Assembly: GCA_002573605.1 (NCBI GenBank)
Contig: PDNA01000016.1
Coordinates: 62,001 to 126,000 of the forward strand
Direction: 5' to 3'
From: Polytolypa hystricis UAMH7299
Lineage: Eukaryota > Ascomycota > Eurotiomycetes > Onygenales
Length of the DNA: 64,000 nucleotides
The notes below the pieces were generated by a model that was not told the DNA's origin, did no database searches, and saw nothing but the letters and a program-made list of their open reading frames with translations. Within the stretch, counting starts at the first letter, position 1. The number at the start of each line of letters is the position of its first letter. The translations under genes were made by a program, and so were the position numbers. Shown in pieces: positions 53,073 through 64,000 of this stretch.

Positions 53073-56000
53073 GATTCACAACTTTAGAGATAAGGGCTCA
53101 TATCACGCCCTTTTTGAATAGGAAGACGCCCAGGCAAAACTTCCACTGAACGTCCGTACTCTTGACGATGTCCCAAAGATCCATAGCACGCGCACAGGTA
53201 AAAGGCAAGGTTGGAGGAGACGATGACTTGGAAGGAATTATTAATTAAGTATAAGATATGCGGACGTTCCCCCATCAAGGGAGTGTACTGTTCATTCCGT
53301 TCATGTCTCCGTGTCGGAGGGTAAAATAATTGTCAGAGGATAAGGCTGAATATATCTGGAAAAAGGGCAGGAACCAAGATCTAAATATCCACAAACGCAT
53401 GGGTGGGGAGAACGGGCGCCGTCGATCGTCAACGACAATCTCCCGCTTCCTTAGCTTTAGTCCTGTGGCTTACAGGGCCCACATTCCAGAACCTCCTGTT
53501 TCTAGTTTTTGTTAATACCTAGGGAAGATCCATGTCAAATGCCGACCGGAAACGTCAAGAACCAGAAGCCACGCATTGATGAAGGGGAGTTGCAGAATCC
53601 GAATATATACCCGGGAAATTGTGGAACCGTATACAGTTCCTCAGTGATGCTCGCTCCATTTGGCCAGCCCGAGGGGATCTCGAGCTCCCATCTTTTTTTG
53701 GCACATTGAACGACGTACATTGTACTCCGTAGATTGTATGCATCTCGACGCGAGACATCGGCCCTCGGGTGATGCAATTTCGGCACTTGTAGCCGACGCA
53801 ATGATACCTGACGCTGGAACCAAGGAGATGAAACGAGAGCTTCGAGTCCGTCCCTATGTCTGATCATTCACACATATATGTCCGAACTATTAGGTGCCGG
53901 GAAAAGGAAATTTATCCACCTACGGAGCAGTATGAATAAGATGAGGGCTGAAAAAGGATAAAATCTAAGCGATTGTTGCAGGAGCTGCGTTGCCAGCTGT
54001 TCGATCCAGAGAGCTTTGGGTGTTGTTTCATGAAGCAGGGATGCCCAAGCAAAAATTCCGGTAGCGTGTTTCAGCCTCACAACACTGGGGCAAGCGCGGC
54101 GCTAAAATCGGTAATAACTTAATAAGCACGCGAACTTTTATTATTTAAGGAGAGCTGTTATTTTGCAAGGAAGTCGTTGTCAAGCTTCCTTACCTTTACC
54201 CGCTTAAATTGTTGCAGAGTTGAGGTAATAATAATGGTGGAAGTAAAGAGGTTGCAACATGTGCAAGGATGAACCTGGGCTGAAACCTCCGTGCCATCCG
54301 CAAATATAAGCACGGAGGAGATCGACGGCGGAGTCGACACCGCCGAAAAGCCCAAATATAGAGAGATATCCCCCCCAAGCGTTTAAAGTTCCAGGCCCAC
54401 TCTCGACAGACAGCGTGAAGATCGAACAGGAGGTCTTTGCATCAGGATAACCATAAAGCCAAGACGCATCACGCAATTGATACGGCAATTGAATAAAAGG
54501 AAAACTTACCGTTCTGGCCCGATGTTCCGAATACGAACGGGGAATAGTGGAGCATCCCGCTGGACTTGTGAACGTGAAGCTCTCGCTCTGTGGTTGTTTA
54601 TTCGAGGTTATTATCGTATGATTGAATTTTAAGGCGACGAACCCTCGCTTATGTCAGACTTGTGGGGTTTCCCCATACAAAGGGAGCTGGGGGGCTCCTT
54701 GGGGAGAGGAAAGGAGAACTGACTCCAGGTGGGTTATCTGGATCCTCTCCCCCAGTGACAGATGCAAGCGACTTCCGGGAAATCCAAAAGGACGAGGCAG
54801 AGGGCAAAGCAATTGGATATTTTGCCGTACTCTGGCTATCACGGAGGAAGTCGATGAGTGCTGCCAACCTTCCTGCAATATGCTCTTCCAAGTGTGCACC
54901 GTAATCCAGAATTCGCGCCCAGGTAAGCCACGCGTGGGAAAAAAGTCAGGAGCTCGAGAGAACAAGAGGAGAGATTTTCGATGATAAAGGCCAGATATGT
55001 ATTTGCAAGCATCTTAGCACAAGCAAGCAGCATACGCGGCGTACTTGTCCTTCCACGAGTTCTTAGTGCAAGAGAGTGAGGACCTTCACTAGCTATGATG
55101 CTTAACATGGTTCGTCTAGGATGCTCTACCGGCACTTCCAACGATGTGGGTTTTGAGGGGAATCCATCTTCTAGTGCCTCTGCTCTGTAGAGATGCCATG
55201 TTCATGACGTGTGCACGCGAGTCGACGGAATGCGGCTGCAAAACCTGCTTGGAATGGGCTTGCCTAGTGACTATCGAGTCCGAAGTGCAGAGCCGTTGCA
55301 CTAGTAGTTAGCCCTCCCTCGAAAGATATATCCGAGGTATGAATGCCCTTCACTTAGCTCCTGTTATCGGACAACTGCCTCCCAGTTTCCTGGCGCGAGG
55401 AGTAGCTAAAATTCCCGATGTAACCAAGGCATAATAATGCCATGCACGAGCCCGCTTCTCAAGCAGGTCTGTCAACCAGTTAACCCAAGCGCTGGGGAGT
55501 AACTGAAATAGAGAATTAAAATGCTGGAAGACAACAGATATGATGTTGGCTTGTGGTATTTCAGCAATTGGAGGCCAGTGTTAGTAGGAGCCACTTCGTA
55601 TGCGCCCACAAGCTTGATGCCGCTGCTGCATTAGCTCTTCTTCCATTTCATTGCACTAGGTAGCCTCTTTCAATGTTCTGCTTCCAGAACTGCAGGCTGA
55701 GTGACTTGGTTGTGAGAAAGGTGAAAAGCAACTATTGATGGAGTATATATTATATCCACACGGTAAGCAGGGAGATGGAGTTAAGACTATTTACGCTTTA
55801 GAAGCAGCGTAGTACCAGAAGCTCTCACAAATATATATCGGAACCTCCAACAACAAAAATATGTACTTATGTAATGATTCCCGTCAATCAATCGATGGCT
55901 GGATGGTCTGGCAGCCAGGCTTGTTTCGTTGCTTACTGCCATTGCTGGGATGCGACCGTGGCGCCATCTATCTTCCCCTCGCTGCACTCTGTATGCACGT

Positions 56001-57565
56001 ACCTTTTTGCCGAAATAATGCGCATCGTGCGATCATCACTCTATGAAACTTTATCACGCAGCACAACATCAAAGACAAAAGAGGGGTGGATTTTGCCAAG
56101 CAGCCCAGCGGTTAGATAAGTGGGGAGCAAAGAGTGCTTTGACAGGCCAAGCAGATGACAAGCAACGGCAACTCCCATAGTGGAAGCTTAGTTTCGCCCA
56201 CCACCATCCACCAAGAGCTCATGCACCCTCATTTTGGTGTGGATATTGGAATGGAAGAGATGCCATAATGATCACATCAGCATTTCCTAGCCAGTCAGCT
56301 CTGCGGGGGAAACTCTGCTAAAGCCTGGGATTTGGATTAGGATACGAACTGCATTTTATTGACCAGTTTTTGTCCGCCAGTAAGCCCAAGCAAGAATCAT
56401 CCATCCTTTTATAATCCATGCTATTGACAACCATGCTACTTAGGTAGATACGAACTGTTTTCTGATCCCGGACATCATGTGAGTAAAGCCCTTGATAGAT
56501 AGACACGGGCCCTGCTGAATGCCTCGCTTTGCTTCCCCGCAAATTCGTGCATCCCAAGACGAGTTCCGCGCATTGTCATGATTGGAAGCTTGCTTAACGA
56601 GTACGGACTCTCCAGAATCAGAGAAATTAATGATCTACGAGGTATATTCCTATCCGGGCTAGTCCTTCATGATCTTGGTCGACCTGCCTTTCAAAAGTTC
56701 TAGCTCTTTGTCTTGTGTAACCCTGTCCGACCTCCCAAAACGGCTGTCCTGCCTTATCTACTCCAGGCATGGAGTGCAGCGCATCGAGCTGACAGGTTAT
56801 GTGATGGCTCGTGCGAATTATTACCACCCTGGCTCTGAGCAGCTAACCCAAGACTGAGACCTGAGTGTGCTAGTCCTTCCTGTCGGGGTCACCGCAGGGA
56901 AGATGTGACTCTTTTTAGACACGCCCACACAAGTTAATAAGGCTGTGTTTTCAGATGGGAAATGAAGGTGGGAGACAGGTTTACCTGGCTCAACTGCTAT
57001 GGGGGCATTCCAACACAATGACCTATATCAATTGCAATCGTTCAAGATAATGAAATTCTCTACATCGAGTCCACGAGAGCACCAATAAGACCCCTGACCA
57101 ATGCCTTTGCTCTGTTGGAAGAGATATATTCATCTGGCGCCATCTGCATGCCAAGGCATGGAGATGTAACATGAGAGCTAAACCTCTGGCCATCGTGAAC
57201 CCGGATACGTCTAATTGGTGCTTTGGCTTGCATTTCTGAATTTTGGAACTCACCTTGCATGTCACCTTTGTTCTTCTCGCCTGTGGGACATACCCTGGGA
57301 CCATGATAACAAGATGCAACCACTGTACCAACCTGGGATATGCTCAAGTCCCCGTATTCAACTTTTGCCTCGGGTCTCTCATGGCTATCATCCCCTCATT
57401 CGATAGCTACCCCCGCCACGATGCATATATGTAAAGAGAAAATGCCACCGCTTCATTGTCCGCTCTCCTATCTCCATTTTGCATCCATCTGCCGTGCCTA
57501 CTCTTTTGCACGACTGTTAGATTGACCTCATCGTTGCCAGCGAGAATTGCGCAGGATTTCCAGTC
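53073..57565. other. Gene-poor block of about 4.5 kb
   Basis: No supportable gene on either strand; frames are short and unconserved. There are no visible transposon ends, transposase motifs or tRNA-like B boxes with a matching A box. The two ends must carry the divergent promoters of the rhodopsin-domain and peptide transporter genes. Confidence 0.5.
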
Positions 57566-59992
57566 ATGGCAGCAGACGAGAAAATTGAGACGGCCAGATC
57601 AGAGACCAACGTTCCCGAGAAGTCAGAAGGAATAGCCATCTACACTCTATCCCAGACTGACAGCGAGGACGCAACTCCGACCGATGAGGAACTTGAGACC
57701 CTTCGCAGAGTCCCGGGTCGCATCCCGTGGATATGCTTTACGGTAGCATTCGTTGAGCTCTGTGAACGTTTTGCTTACTATGGCACCACGGCTGTTTGTG
57801 CGTAATTGCATATTGACCGCTCCCGACCTACCTATAGGCCTGTTGGATTAACTAAGCGATTTGTAGTGGTAAACTTCATTCAGCGCCCGTTGCCTGAAGG
57901 CTCTACTACCGGAGCTGATCCACACTCCGATGGACGTCCTGGCGGTGCGTTAATATCTAGGCTATTAGCTTCCTCACTCGGATCAGACAAAGCTGATCTG
58001 TTGCTGTAGCTTTGGGCTTCGGCCAACGAGCTTCTACGGGGTTGACGACCTGTACGTTTGTTAACCATCGACGGACTATACACACCGTACTAATTATGGC
58101 TTAAAGTCAACCGTTTCTGGGCATACTTTATGCCTCTCATCGGCGGTATGTTTGACTATATCTTTGCATAGCTGGTTTATGAGAGTTACTGATCCTGAAA
58201 CCCACTTGTAGGCTACATGGCTGATGCACACTGGGGTCGCATGAAAACCATTCAGACTTCCATCGCCGTTGCTATGTTCGGCCACATTATCATGATCATC
58301 TCTGCTATTCCTGCAGTGATCAAGAACCCCAATGGAGCTCTAGGCTGTCTTGCGGTTGGCCTCATTTTCTTTGGCGCAGGTGTCGGGGGCTTTAAGTAAA
58401 CTTTCTCTCTCTTTCTAGCAACCTGATGACGTTGAGAGCATCTCCTAATGCTGACGTTTCTTTAGGCCCAATATTTCCCCACTCATGGTTGAGCAACTGA
58501 AGGAACAGAAAATACACGTCGTTGTCCGAGGTAACGAGAAAGTAATTATCGATCCTGCGCTGACAACGCAGCGCATCTTCATGTATTTCTACTTTTGTGT
58601 CAACATCGGCGGTGTTATCGGGCAGGTGACCATGGTATATGCTGAGCGCTATGTCGGGTTCTGGTTATCGTTCTTCCTGCCCACAGTCATGTTCTTGCTC
58701 TGCCCTGCGGTTCTGTGGGCGTTCAACAAGAAGTACGTTCATCGAGAACCAACCGGCTCTGTCCTCGGAAAGGCGGTGTCACTGGTCAAGTTTGCCCTGA
58801 AGGGCAAGATATCGGCCAATCCTGTCAAGACGTAAGTGGCCTCCCAATCCAACGTATCACGACATTCATAAGCTCACCTGATAGCAGTGTGCGAAACATC
58901 CAATCTCCCACATTCTGGGACGATGTGAAACCATCAAATGTTCAAAACAAGCCCTCGTTCATGACCTTTGACGATGCATGGGTTGATGAGGTTGCAAGGG
59001 GCTGCAAAGCCTGCGGAGTCTTCCTTTTCTACCCCATCTTCTGTACGTAAACCACCCTCCCTCCCCTCCCTTCCCCCCTGCCGATGATCACCAACTAACC
59101 AAACCCCTTTAATCAGGGCTGGCATACAACCAAATCGAAGGCAACCTCCTCTCACAAGCTGCGACCATGGAACTTCACGGCGTCCCCAACGACCTCCTCA
59201 CCAACATGAACCCCTTGGGAATTCTCATCATGATCCCGATCCTGGATAAAATCATCTACCCGCTCCTGCGCAGGCTGAAGATCCGCTTTTCACCGCTCAA
59301 ACGCATGACGGCGGGATTTTTCATTTCGTGCGGTGCCATGGTGTGGGCTGCAGTCGTCCAGTCGCAGATCTATGCAAAGGGGAAATGTGGAAAATACATG
59401 AATACTTGCGACGTGCCTGCTGCTCCGTTGAATGTGTGGATTCAGACCGGTTCGGTAAAATTTCCCCCCACCTTATTTCCCAATTTCATATACACATTTT
59501 CCCCCTTTTTCCAAAAAAAGCAACTAAACGATTTGAAAAATACCAGTACGTCCTCGTTGGCCTTTCAGAAATCATGGCCTCCATCACCGGTCTAGAGTAC
59601 GCATATACAAAGGCCCCCTCCAACATGCGTAGCTTAGTCTTCGGTATCCCCCCCCCCCCCTACTTCCCTCCCCATCAACCCCAACTAACCCCCTCTCTCC
59701 CACAGGATTCTTCCACTTTACATCCGCCCTCTCCTCAGCCCTAGGCCAAGCCTTCGTCGGCCTAAGCGAAGACCCACTCTTGGTCTGGAACTACGGCTCC
59801 GTAGCGATCATCGCTTTTTTCGGCGGGTTGGGATTCTGGTTCACGTTCCGTGGCTATGATGAGCAAGAAGAGCAGTTGAATATGTTGCCGGAGAGTTCAT
59901 TTAGGGGCAAGAATCAGGGAAGAGGGGGCGCGGAGGAGGAGGAGAAGTTGGCAGAAGTAGTAGATGAAGAGGCTGCGAGGGCGCGTGCGTAA
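57566..59992 (+). CDS. Proton-coupled oligopeptide transporter (POT/PTR family, Ptr2-like)
   Basis: Ten exons: 57566-57797, 57867-57944, 58010-58051, 58107-58145, 58212-58395, 58466-58831, 58888-59042, 59117-59454, 59547-59643 and 59706-59992, giving 605 residues. Signature motifs: RIPWICFTVAFVELCERFAYYG on the first helix, GALGFGQRASTGL, YMADAHWGRMKTI (PTR signature 1 region, GYxADxxWGR), GFKPNISPLMVEQL, FYFCVNIGGVIG (signature 2), and LEYAYTKAPSNMRSLV (the PTR2 family helix 10 region). A long acidic/Gly-rich C-terminal tail follows. It imports di- and tripeptides with protons at the plasma membrane. Two exons are tiny (42 and 39 nt). Intron 9 contains a run of C residues, and intron 8 a polypyrimidine tract. 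The GTGCGT donor at 57798 yields VLVNF, where relatives have VFVNF. Confidence 0.87.
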
Positions 59993-60403
59993 GCAAATAG
60001 TATGTGTTGTTGGGCTGACTGACTGCGTTACGTTCTTTTTAAGCTCTTTTCGTTTTATGGGGCGCTTGCGATGAGTGTGTTTTCCTGAGGGAGGATGCTA
60101 GAGGTCGAAGGTTGTGGCGATATAAGCTAGTTTAATCTCCAGCCTAGTTTGAACTGCTCCTGTCATTATTGATTTGTGAGTTGCAGAGGATTAATGAATA
60201 GGATATATATATAACCGTTGTTATTACAACTCCTTAGGTGGTAAACAAGTATTCCATTATGGCTATGGCCGTATATACTACTGAAACCTTCACCAGCACT
60301 TTCGACATCCTCATGGTTAACCCCTTCAAACCTAGTTCCTCAAGCCACACCTTGCAATTAAGCATACAAGATATCATCGCGCTACCAAGCACGCGTATTC
60401 GTC
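59993..60403. other. Convergent spacer, no gene seen
   Basis: It separates the stops of the peptide transporter and the alpha-glucosidase genes. AT-rich segments near 60200-60225 are compatible with polyadenylation regions. Nothing coding. Confidence 0.55.
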
Positions 60404-63400
60404 CTAAAGGATCTTGACCCTCGCAGGTCGCGTTAGGGGTATATCCACCTCCGCTGCCACAGTCCGGGACCTTGAATGATGATTAATATGAAGGATGTTA
60501 TCTTGCGACTTCGAGATCTTGTGTGGCTTCTCCTTCTGCCCAAGGATTCGAATGTACTTGATCTTGACGGTTTCCACAGGCCTGAGGGCAAATTGGCCCT
60601 CCATCCTAAACACGCCATTGTGATAACTGAACTTGACATCGAGTACCTGCGGCTGCTCGATGGAGTTACCATCATCAATGTAAAGCCTCCCCGTTGCCTT
60701 ACCATGGGTGTCTGGAGCAATGACAATGGTGAAAGATTTGTCACGCAGCTCTTTCGTGGTTTGAGCACCCTCACTGCGCATGGGGATAATCGAACCGCCA
60801 CGGATATGCAAGGGGATTTGAGTTAGGGAAATATCTGTAAGTGGAACGAATTTCCCTTTGCCATGAACGGGTATACCTGAGTAAAAGTCATAGAATATAT
60901 CTTTAGGTAGGTAGATATCAACGCTCGTGGAGCCTTGCTCAGTCACTGGGCTGACAAGGATGGAGTCGCCATAGAAGAATTGGAGGTCGATGGATGGCAC
61001 CTTCTTATCTTTAGGGTAAATATAAAACATCGGGTTGAGTAGTGGCTCGCCGGTAGTACTCTGCTGGTGGAGAGCCGTGTAGATGTAATCAAGCAGTCGA
61101 TATCTAATATCAATAGCTTTGCGGGCAGCTTCAGCCACGGTCCACCACCTGTAAAATTCCTGACCACGGGATCCAATTTCGTTATGGTTCCGGTAGAATG
61201 GGTAGAATGCTCCTAGCATTGCCCACCTCGCACAAAGAGCTTCCTCCGCATCTCCGCCAAAGCCACAAACATCGGAACCGACCATGGGCATCTGGAATAT
61301 TGATGCAAACGATAGCATTTGCGCAATCGAAATCCGATAATGCTCCCAGGTACTTAGGTTATCCCCGAGCCTATAAGTGTAATAATTAGCAAGACTGGTG
61401 TGTGGAAATGCGGCAACATAAAATGAATAATGATAAACTGGCTGCCTTACCACTTGCCAACGTGAGCTCCTGCCCCTGCAAAGGTGCTGCGCGTAATGAC
61501 CATTGGTCTCACCGATGGACGCCGTTGTAGAAGAGCCTGACGAGAAGCAATACTCATCACTAAACATTGTGAGTAAAAGTTGACGACGTAGGGACAGCGA
61601 GGGCTCCTGCGGCATTCACTTACTACTGCCATAAAGATTATGAGTGTCATACTCAGTAAGGCCATTCGCATGGGAAGTGTTTGTTGCGAGTGTTTTGTTG
61701 CTCAGAGACCCTGCATCGTTATTGATTTCATAAGGAGGATTGACCAGGTCTCGGTCGAGGAGCCCGAGTTTGTCTGAGCGATGCGCCACACGATTGGTGT
61801 CTGGTTGGAAAATAGGCGGCAGGCCAGGAAGACGGCGAGGGTTGTCGCGCTCTGTGGGCGGTTCGGGAGGGAGGTCATTATCTCTTGCCCAACCTTCGGG
61901 GTCCTCGCATGGCCAGTCACAGAAGTTCGCTGGCTCATTCATGTCAATCCAGAGCCCGTCGATATTCACTCCCGTCTCCCTATTGAAAAACACCGAAAAT
62001 TCATTGCTCCAATACTCCGAAGCATTTGGATGGAACCAATCAGGGAAGGCAGTCACGCCAGGCCAGACAGCACCTATCAGAGTTAGAATAGCTCCGCTAA
62101 AGATGGCTTGAGGTGAGAATATACCCTTTAATATGTCACCAGCCCTCTTCTTCAGGAATACTCCTTGTACCACTCCTCTGTTGAACGCTCCATTGTTGGA
62201 ATAACTCACTGCCGGATCAACCATAACAATGTAATGCTGGTTGTTCTTGTGGAGATGGTCAACTAATGACTGGACCCTTTCTATAGGAAACCTGTCAGGG
62301 TCAAGGGTAAAGACTTTGCGACGATCCATGTAGTCGATATCCGTCCACATAGTCTCCAGCGGGATATTTGCCACACTATAATTGGAAACCACCTCGGCGA
62401 CATCAAAGATATCCCGATAGCCGTACCGGCATTGGTGAAACTATGTCCTATGTTAGCGGTTTTCCAATCCAAAGCCGTGGAACCGCCAAATATCACAAGG
62501 TTTTAACGGGGAATAGTAAAAGACATACCCCGAATCCCCAGTATGGCATCATCACTGGCAAGCCTACAACACTAGCATACTGAGATGCGACTTCCTTAGG
62601 GGTGGGTCCGGCAAGGAAATAAAGGTCAATCACTCCGCCTAGAACATTATATTCTAGGTATTGCTTGTTTTTCTCGGTTGTGTTGATCTTTATATCCATT
62701 CCATTCGAGTTCAGAAAGAAAACGCCATGCGTTCCTGACATCCGATGGTCAACATATATGGGGTGAGAGCCATAAAGGTTGGACCCCGACGGGATGCCGT
62801 ATGAATCACGGTTCCAAAGTGTTCTGGTATAGTTCGTAGTGTTCAACCGAAAGGAGTCGCTGTGCTCACCGAGGCCGTACAAGTTAGGATTGTGCGGCAA
62901 CCGCGTCTTCAGATTCAGGTATTGGTTCTGGAAAATCAGATTCGACCCTTTGGTGTCGAACAGCTCTTCATGCGTGCGCCGACGTGAAACAGAAAATGAG
63001 AACGGGTGTTTTTTATAGGAGAATTTGAGCTGGGATTTGGATTTGGCATCGCTCTCGCGCACCGCCGGACGTGGTAGCACAGACTCCGGGACCTGGTATA
63101 CCTCTTCATCCGCATCATATATCATGATATGGAGGCGTGAATCTGGATCACTCGTAGGTTATCATTTGAGATTAATTCTTGAGACATGTTGCACCTTTCG
63201 CATATGCGATGACAGTGTTAGTGGGACTTACCTGTTTGGTATTCAACCTTCAATTTAAGGTGCTCCACGTCCTTCCCGTAGGTGTTACACGGCTCACCCG
63301 CAAGCTTCAAATCGGCAGTAAGGCTATCGCCCGCTTCGTGGATATCAGTTACACTGTATCCAGGACATTCTCCCAGAGGTTCACGAGCGTCAGCTACTGC

Positions 63401-63448
63401 TAGAGCAGCACCCACGCAGCTCAACAGGAGCGCAGAAAGGGCCAACAT
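60404..63448 (-). CDS. Secreted GH31 alpha-glucosidase
   Basis: Six exons on the minus strand: 63448-63232, 63142-62529, 62440-62125, 62073-61624, 61559-61451 and 61370-60404, giving 890 residues. The N-terminus MLALSALLLSCVGAALAVADA is a signal peptide. GH31 landmarks follow in order: an N-terminal beta domain (YGLGEHSDSFRLN), the catalytic barrel with the nucleophile in DGLWIDMNEPANFCDW, and the second signature VGSDVCGFGGDAEEALCARW...PFYRNHNE, then beta-rich C-terminal domains (HIRGGSIIPMR). It releases glucose from the non-reducing ends of maltose and short malto-oligosaccharides; starch relatives are AgdA/AgdB in Aspergillus. Several NxT sites fit secretion. Intron 62074-62124 is 51 nt, in frame and free of stops. 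An upstream in-frame ATG at 63490 has a poorer context. Confidence 0.9.
62074..62124 (-). other. 51-nt in-frame, stop-free intron in alpha-glucosidase
   Basis: Read on the minus strand it begins GTATAT, contains CTAAC and ends ATAG. Family conservation (LKG joined to AVWPGVTAFPDW) requires removal. If retained it would insert 17 residues without a stop, between the barrel strands. Confidence 0.7.
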
Positions 63449-64000
63449 GTTGCTGACTGTCAATTGCACAGTGGAGATGCGCACAGGCATGGGATATTGA
63501 AGAAGACAGAGATCAGGCTGAGCGAGTTGAACCGTCGAGACTCTGTTCCTTCCTTTTATACATCTGTCGCGCCCTGAGGCATGTGAAGAAAAGGGAGAAG
63601 GGACGACTGCAACATCCACCGCGGGCAGGCACGCAGGGACTCGGCGTCTAGCTCAATTGAGCAATCTTCCCTTACCTGAATGGTTGCATCTCGTAAAACA
63701 AAGCACGGATCATGATGCCAGTGCAGAAACCTGGCGTGATCAGCACAAACGGAAGTCTAACATGGGTGGCTGCAAGGTAATTCGGCCGTCTCGCTGTTGT
63801 TGTGCATCGGTGACTTCTTGTTCCCTGCGTCGCCGCAATGACCCCCGGAATTCTAGTTTCTGCAGCAGTTTTCCCCGCCAGGTTCCATGCTACTGCGTGG
63901 CTAATATTACTATGTACCCTCTACCTTTGAAATAAGAGAGACGCCTCAAGTCTATTACTCCAAACGCCGGGTCAATTCTGCTTGAAGAGCTTGATCTAGC
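63449..64000. other. Alpha-glucosidase promoter region and right end of window
   Basis: No supportable gene. The minus-strand TATA box at 63552-63560 belongs to the alpha-glucosidase. Beyond it only short frames occur. Confidence 0.5.
63552..63560 (-). promoter_or_regulatory. TATA box of the alpha-glucosidase gene
   Basis: TATAAAAGG on the minus strand, about 104 bases upstream of the ATG at 63448 and 62 upstream of the alternative ATG at 63490. A strong TATA box fits an inducible secreted hydrolase. Confidence 0.55.

Noticed and set aside
53999..54015. GTTCGATCC, similar to a tRNA B box
   Set aside because: No A box or cloverleaf can be formed upstream, so no tRNA gene is called.
1..64000. 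CRISPR arrays, rRNA genes, bacterial operons or insertion sequences
   Set aside because: No regularly spaced repeats, rRNA-like sequence or transposase were seen; the window is eukaryotic with intron-bearing genes.

Overview
This window is nuclear DNA of a filamentous ascomycete (Pezizomycotina), most likely in the Eurotiomycetes. The evidence is many short introns (about 50-120 nt) with GT..AG ends and CTAAC-like branch sites, monocistronic genes with wide spacers, a fused MoaA-MoaC (cnxABC-type) gene, a QDE-2-type Argonaute, and several families confined to filamentous fungi. The species is not identifiable from the sequence alone. All exon-intron models were built by hand by matching splice sites to reading frame and remembered family conservation. 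For every gene called intact the summed exon length is a multiple of three.

Layout. 1-2617 is gene-free. 2.6-8.0 kb holds an RCC1-type Ran exchange factor and an ABC-F ATPase. 8.9-18.1 kb holds a head-to-head pair of broken genes. One is a fungal protein of unknown function with a Cys-rich tail (three apparent single-base deletions). The other is a very large fusion of an SF1/NFX1-type helicase, a zinc finger, a coiled coil and three CbbX/SpoVK-type AAA+ modules (three in-frame stops and one frameshift). 18.9-35.9 kb is a dense housekeeping block: the cnxABC molybdopterin gene, Argonaute, Noc2, Vps28, an Efm2-like methyltransferase, a conserved unknown, the Rok1 helicase and ATP synthase subunit g. 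37-42.4 kb carries a PAS-like protein, an L-arabinitol 4-dehydrogenase and a small unknown protein. 42.4-64 kb is looser and metabolic: an MFS transporter, a cytochrome b5-acyl-CoA dehydrogenase fusion, a fungal rhodopsin-domain membrane protein, a POT/PTR peptide transporter and a secreted GH31 alpha-glucosidase. Two gene-free blocks of about 4 kb (42.4-46.5 and 53.1-57.6 kb) separate these genes.

Functional themes. Ribosome biogenesis and translation are served by Noc2, Rok1, the ABC-F protein and the Efm2-like enzyme. RNA silencing is represented by Argonaute and perhaps by the dead ZNFX1-like helicase. Nutrient acquisition is served by the pentose dehydrogenase, the MFS and peptide transporters and alpha-glucosidase.

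The two observations most worth a second look are these. First, in cnxABC the 5' splice site overlaps a Gly-Gly-stop, so intron retention would make a MoaA ending in the expected C-terminal Gly-Gly while splicing makes the MoaA-MoaC fusion. Second, the divergent gene pair at 9-18 kb has decayed together, partly through changes compatible with RIP (C-to-T) mutation.
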